Shown here one piece after another: positions 60,205-64,000 of a stretch of 64,000 nucleotides of DNA. The position numbers and the translations under genes were made by a program. Position 1 is the stretch's first letter. Every line of letters starts with the position of its first letter. The DNA comes from Flavobacteriales bacterium (GTDB lineage Bacteria; Bacteroidota; Bacteroidia; Flavobacteriales; Flavobacteriaceae), in the NCBI GenBank assembly GCA_020635875.1, contig JACJYY010000006.1:124001-188000 (forward strand). The letters are read 5' to 3'. The notes beneath the pieces were generated by a model that saw only the letters and a program-made list of their open reading frames with translations, did not search any database and was not told the DNA's origin.

Positions 60205-62796
60205 TTACTTAATTAACACTTTAGAAGTTTGTGAACCATTAATAACAATAATATACAATCCACTATTTAATCCTGACACATCAATTGATGAACCTGAACC
60301 TGTGCTCACTAATCTACCTGACAAGTCATACAATTCTACATCTGCTGAAGATGATAACTCCAATTGACCACTTACTACTGGATTAGAGAAAGATACTTCC
60401 ACTTCTGAATTAAATTCAGAAACACCAACCGTAACCACCTCAATTGAATACTCAAGAGTCGTTTGGTTAAATGTGATATTATACAATCCTGCTTCTGCAA
60501 TTGCAATATTATCTCCATCAGGAACACCCGAACCTACTAAACCTGAACCTCCCCAGTTTGTTGTCCAAGCATTATCTTGACGGAATTTTAAATCTCCTAC
60601 TAATAAATTTTGACTTGCTAATGTATAAGTTACACCATCAGTAGTTGTCATATCTACGTCTGTCGTCCATTGCGTCGCAAGATCATCACTAACTGCGGAA
60701 CCAATGATACCAATTGAAGCAAAAGTTCCTTGTGCTGTAAACTTATAGGCTCCTGTTGATTTCGTATAACTTACATCGTATGTTCCTGCTGTAGCTGCAA
60801 TATCGCCTCCATCTTTTGTAGCTGTTGCTTCTGGGAATGTTCCTCCACCCCACATAGCTGCTACTCCATCTGTAGTTACTGTAAATTGAACTGCTCCGTC
60901 TGTTAATACTACTCCTGTAGCGGTATAAATATCGCCATCTGTTGATGCTAAAGATTTAGCTGTTCCTACTCCTGCTCCTGTCAATTCAACTGTTACTGTA
61001 GGTGTACCGCCTTGCTTCTCGAATGAATAAGCTAACGTTGTTAAATTGAAGGTTACATTATATGTTCCTGCTTCTGTAATAGATATATTTCCTTGTGCAT
61101 TTAACTCCGCAACACCTGCTGTAGCTGATGCGCCCCAGTTTGTTACCCATGCATCATCCTGACGGAATTTAACTTCTCCTACTACTAATGCTTGACCCAT
61201 TAAAGTGTATGTTACTCCATCTGTAGTCATCATGTCAACATCACTTGCCCACTCTGTTCCTGCAATTGAACTACCAATTAAACCTATTGAGGCATGTACT
61301 GTTCCTTGTGCTGTAAACTTATAAGCTCCTGTTGATTTTGTATAGCTTACATCGTATGTTCCTGCTGTAGCTGTAATATCGCCTCCATCTTTTGTAGCTG
61401 TTGCTTCTGGGAATGTTCCTCCACCCCACATAGCTGCTGCTCCATCTGTAGTTACTGTAAATTGAACTGCTCCGTCTGTTAATACTACTCCTGTAGCGGT
61501 ATAAATATCGCCATCTGTTGATGCTAAAGATTTAGCTGTTCCTACTCCTGCTCCTGTCAATTCAACTGTTACTGTAGGTGTACCGCCTTGCTTCTCAAAA
61601 CTATAGGCTAACGTTGTTAAATTGAAGGTTACATTATATGTTCCTGCTTCTGTAATAGATATATTTCCTTGTGCATTTAATTCTGCAACGCCTGCTGTAG
61701 CTGATGCGCCCCAGTTTGTTACCCATGCATCATCCTGACGGAATTTAACTTCTCCTACTACTAACGCTTGACCCATTAAAGTATATGTTACTCCATCTGT
61801 AGTCATCATGTCAACATCACTTGCCCACTCTGTTCCTGCTATAGCATTTCCAATTAAACCAATGGCTGCGTGTACTGTTCCTTGTGCTGTAAACTTATAG
61901 GCTCCTGTTGATTTCGTATAACTTACATCGTATGTTCCTGCTGTTGCAGTAATATCGCCTCCGTCTAATGTAGCTGTCGCCTCTGGGAAGGTTCCTCCAC
62001 CCCATAAAGTTTCAACCGCATTTTCATTGATAACAAATTTAAACCCTCCATCTCCTAAAACCACTCCAGTCGCTGTATAAACATTTCCGTCTGTTGAAGT
62101 TAAGGTTTTGTCTATAAACAATCCCGCTCCTCTTATAACTACCGTTGTTGCAGGTGCCGCTTCTTTAGTAAAAGAATACGCTAGAGTATTTCTGTTAAAT
62201 GAAATATCATACTTACCCGCTTCTGTTATACTAAAATTAGTATCTGATCCCTCTTGGGCTGTTCCTTCAGTCCCTGAAGCTCCCCAACTTTTAGTCCATG
62301 CATCACCCTCTCTAAACTTTAGTTCACCTACCGACAATTGATAACCTGAAATCGAATACACTACATCGTCAACCGTATTCAAATCTACATCTTCAGTCCA
62401 AGCTCCGTTAACAGCCGTACCAATAATCCCAATACTTGGAACTGGCTCAACCACAGAACCTTCTTTGACTATACTGTACGCTCCAGAATTTAAATTAAAG
62501 GTAAGGTCATACTTCCCTGCCTCCGTAATTAAAATACTTGTATCGCTTCCTTTAACAGCTGTACCACTTGGAAAACTAGACCCTCCCCAAATTATGGCAT
62601 CATTTTCACGAAACTTTAAGGTTCCCACCTGCAAGGTATAACCCGGCGAAATGTAATTTCCTCCCGCTTGAGGAAACATTTGGACATCAGCATTCCCAAC
62701 CAAGTTCGGAACAGCTGAGCCTAAAAAACCGACCTGCTGTGCTGACAAGTTTGCCATGCCTATTATAACCATGACTAGTACTAATAATTTTCTCAT
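60205..62796 (-). CDS. T9SS-secreted SusE/SusF-like protein with internal repeats
   Basis: About 863 residues from ATG 62796 (MRKLLVLVMVIIGMANLSAQ), a clean signal peptide; the in-frame ATG at 62847 would add 17 residues before it and overlap the promoter. Up to eight SusE/F-like modules: each pair is IGxIGxAxxGTEWASDVDMMTT...VKFRQDDAWVTNWGAS plus a shorter VTVELTGAGVGTAKSLASTDG...MWGGGTFPEATAT module. The C-terminal 70 residues are a type-A sorting domain (VELYDLSGRLVSTGS; GLYIIVINGSQTSKVLIK). Two pairs are almost identical (see repeat entry). It likely binds polysaccharide on the cell surface. Promoter boxes lie at 62850-62818. Confidence 0.82.
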   Translation of the reverse strand: MRKLLVLVMVIIGMANLSAQQVGFLGSAVPNLVGNADVQMFPQAGGNYISPGYTLQVGTLKFRENDAIIWGGSSFPSGTAVKGSDTSILITEAGKYDLTFNLNSGAYSIVKEGSVVEPVPSIGIIGTAVNGAWTEDVDLNTVDDVVYSISGYQLSVGELKFREGDAWTKSWGASGTEGTAQEGSDTNFSITEAGKYDISFNRNTLAYSFTKEAAPATTVVIRGAGLFIDKTLTSTDGNVYTATGVVLGDGGFKFVINENAVETLWGGGTFPEATATLDGGDITATAGTYDVSYTKSTGAYKFTAQGTVHAAIGLIGNAIAGTEWASDVDMMTTDGVTYTLMGQALVVGEVKFRQDDAWVTNWGASATAGVAELNAQGNISITEAGTYNVTFNLTTLAYSFEKQGGTPTVTVELTGAGVGTAKSLASTDGDIYTATGVVLTDGAVQFTVTTDGAAAMWGGGTFPEATATKDGGDITATAGTYDVSYTKSTGAYKFTAQGTVHASIGLIGSSIAGTEWASDVDMMTTDGVTYTLMGQALVVGEVKFRQDDAWVTNWGASATAGVAELNAQGNISITEAGTYNVTFNLTTLAYSFEKQGGTPTVTVELTGAGVGTAKSLASTDGDIYTATGVVLTDGAVQFTVTTDGVAAMWGGGTFPEATATKDGGDIAATAGTYDVSYTKSTGAYKFTAQGTFASIGIIGSAVSDDLATQWTTDVDMTTTDGVTYTLASQNLLVGDLKFRQDNAWTTNWGGSGLVGSGVPDGDNIAIAEAGLYNITFNQTTLEYSIEVVTVGVSEFNSEVEVSFSNPVVSGQLELSSSADVELYDLSGRLVSTGSGSSIDVSGLNSGLYIIVINGSQTSKVLIK
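60749..61900. repeat. Tandem 576-bp coding repeats (two near-identical units)
   Basis: Units 60749-61324 and 61325-61900 have the same 576-bp (192-codon) period and differ at few positions. A third, more diverged unit occupies about 61901-62476. Each encodes one long and one short SusE/F-like module. Phase of the unit borders is arbitrary. Confidence 0.85.
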
Positions 62797-62817
62797 ATTT
62801 TTTGAATTTAGTTTGGA

Positions 62818-62850
62818 CAAATATAGTAATTCTGACCTAATAAACACAAA
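62818..62850 (-). promoter_or_regulatory. Promoter of the repeat-containing secreted protein
   Basis: On the minus strand TTTG (62850-62847), 21-nt spacer, TATATTTG (62825-62818), 22 nt before the preferred start codon. Confidence 0.65.
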
Positions 62851-62920
62851 AAAGTGTTAAAGCTTGCGTTAAAAACACGAACTTTAACACTTTAAAAACG
62901 GTAATAATAACCTGATTTAC

Positions 62921-63697
62921 CTAACTTACTTTAGCCTGTTCCCAATATTTATTCATCTCATCAATAGTTAATTCTTCTATTGATTTATCAATGCTTTTAG
63001 CTGCCTGTTCGATATATTGAAATCGTTTAATGAATTTTTTATTGGTTCGACTCAACGCTTCGTCTGGGTCAACATCAATAAATCTAGCATAATTTATTAA
63101 AGAAAACATAACGTCACCCAATTCATCAACTATTCCTTCTTTATTTCCTACACCTATTTCCACCTCCAACTCTGACAACTCCTCTTTAACCTTTTGCAAA
63201 ACCTCCGCACTATTTTCCCAATCAAAACCCACAGCTTTAACTTTAGCCTGAATCCGCATGGCTTTGACCAAAGAAGGCAACCCCTTTGGCACACCAGCCA
63301 AAACAGAAGTATTCCCTTCTTTAATTTTTAATTTTTCCCAATTGGCTTTAACCTCGTCCTCGGTGAGTTCTTTATCTATGTCGCCATAGATGTGCGGATG
63401 TCGAAAAATCAATTTATCACAAACAGTATTCAAAACATCAGCTACATCAAATTGATTGGATTCACTCGCAATCTTAGCATAAAACACCAAATGCAACATC
63501 AAATCTCCTAACTCCTTCTTTATTTCCTCGTAGTTATTATCCTCAATCGCATCGACCAACTCATAAACCTCTTCAATAGACAAAGAACTTAAACTCTGGA
63601 TAGTTTGTTTTTTATCCCATGGACATTTTTGACGCAAATCATCCATGATATCCAACAACCGCCCAAAGGCTTTTAGTTTTTCATCTCTCGTAGACAT
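62921..63697 (-). CDS. mazG: Nucleoside triphosphate pyrophosphohydrolase MazG
   Basis: 258 residues with two MazG helical domains. The first has CPWDKKQTIQSLSSLSIEEV, then YELVDAIED and KKELGDLMLHLVFYA, giving the EExxE...ExxD metal-binding pattern. The second has LQKVKEELSELEVEIG and IVDELGDVMFSLINYARF. It hydrolyses (d)NTPs to NMP and pyrophosphate and can lower ppGpp or remove damaged nucleotides. It starts 1 nt before the DUF5606 stop on the minus strand, so the two genes are co-transcribed. Confidence 0.94.
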   Translation of the reverse strand: MSTRDEKLKAFGRLLDIMDDLRQKCPWDKKQTIQSLSSLSIEEVYELVDAIEDNNYEEIKKELGDLMLHLVFYAKIASESNQFDVADVLNTVCDKLIFRHPHIYGDIDKELTEDEVKANWEKLKIKEGNTSVLAGVPKGLPSLVKAMRIQAKVKAVGFDWENSAEVLQKVKEELSELEVEIGVGNKEGIVDELGDVMFSLINYARFIDVDPDEALSRTNKKFIKRFQYIEQAAKSIDKSIEELTIDEMNKYWEQAKVS

Positions 63698-63698
63698 T

Positions 63699-64000
63699 TT
63701 ACTCTTCCTTTACCTGCTCAAGTTTAAACTCCACGCCTTTATCTAACAACAAATTATACCACTGAACCACCTTTTTAATATCAGACGCATACACCCTGTC
63801 CTCATCATATTCTGGCAAAACTTCTCTAAAATAAGTCTCCAACACTTCTTTGCTTTCTTTATGAGATATCGTCTTCTCATTATTTTCTTTTTCAGCAATA
63901 GCTGCAAAAACAGAAGCCAATGAAACCTCTTCCGAATAGGTGTAAATTGAAATCTCTGACAATAAACTCACGTTGCTCTTGATATTTAATGATAGCTTTT
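63699..64000 (-). CDS. DUF5606 protein (5' part beyond window)
   Basis: About 100 C-terminal residues. SLLSEISIYTYSEEVSLASV, then SHKESKEVLETYFREVLPEY, DEDRVYASDIKKVVQWYNLL are the typical end of the flavobacterial DUF5606 family. The frame continues upstream of the GTG at 63971 without a stop to the window edge (KLSLNIKSNV), so the true start lies outside. The function is unknown; next to mazG this pairing recurs in the family. Confidence 0.85.
   Translation of the reverse strand, partial: KLSLNIKSNVSLLSEISIYTYSEEVSLASVFAAIAEKENNEKTISHKESKEVLETYFREVLPEYDEDRVYASDIKKVVQWYNLLLDKGVEFKLEQVKEE

Overview
The window is from a low-GC member of the Bacteroidota, almost certainly a marine-type Flavobacteriaceae. 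Supporting signs are promoters with the Bacteroidota TAnnTTTG minus-7 box, little Shine-Dalgarno signal, tRNA genes without an encoded CCA, Type IX secretion sorting domains on surface proteins, a PorP/SprF-OmpA pair, and a flavobacterial house-keeping set (GSCFA, Porin_10-type porin, LemA/TPM, MnmD-IlvE, DUF5606-MazG). I cannot name the genus without a 16S search.

Layout. (1) 1-13.5 kb, minus strand: one tightly packed surface-polysaccharide operon. It begins with the Wzm/Wzt ABC exporter and continues through what looks like a legionaminic-acid-type nonulosonate pathway (LegB dehydratase, LegC aminotransferase, LegI synthase, LegG epimerase, PtmE-like nucleotidyltransferase, LegF cytidylyltransferase). 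Interleaved are a GNAT-like acyltransferase, a PLP-fold protein, two paralogous methyltransferases (one frameshifted) and glycosyltransferases; the last is cut by the window edge. (2) 13.7-23.8 kb, minus: a T9SS/gliding-type locus with an OmpA-family protein, a PorP/SprF protein and a 1,747-codon DUF11-rich surface protein. The surface-protein gene is broken twice, by an in-frame TGA at codon 78 and by a complete IS110-family element whose removal restores the frame exactly. (3) 24-26.8 kb: oxyR, mnmD, ilvE. (4) 26.85-28.53 kb: an IS1182/IS5-like insertion sequence with 10-bp inverted repeats and a 4-bp duplication, just behind the rRNA terminator. (5) 28.6-34.2 kb, minus: a complete rRNA operon (16S-tRNAIle-tRNAAla-23S-5S) with two recognisable promoters. 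(6) 34.3-45.4 kb: porin, GSCFA, alaS (minus), then an M23-MerR-LemA-TPM-TPM run (plus), then der and era (minus). (7) 45.5-55.8 kb: initiator tRNA, a five-gene Type I restriction-modification module (hsdM-hsdS-AlbA_2 protein-hsdR-YgjP metallopeptidase), a small secreted protein and tRNAThr. (8) 55.8-64 kb: a DUF-type small protein, PTPS, idi, prfC, two T9SS-secreted SusE/F-like proteins (one with 576-bp tandem repeats), mazG and a truncated DUF5606 gene.

The most interesting observation is in the IS110 element. Its 5' non-coding end carries a 9-nt sequence identical to the chromosomal target half-site into which it inserted, and a 7-nt match to its own right end. This is what a bridge RNA guiding this insertion would look like. 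Other points worth checking are a possible programmed -1 frameshift in the second IS, the single-base lesion in one of the paired methyltransferases, and three operator-like repeats before hsdR.
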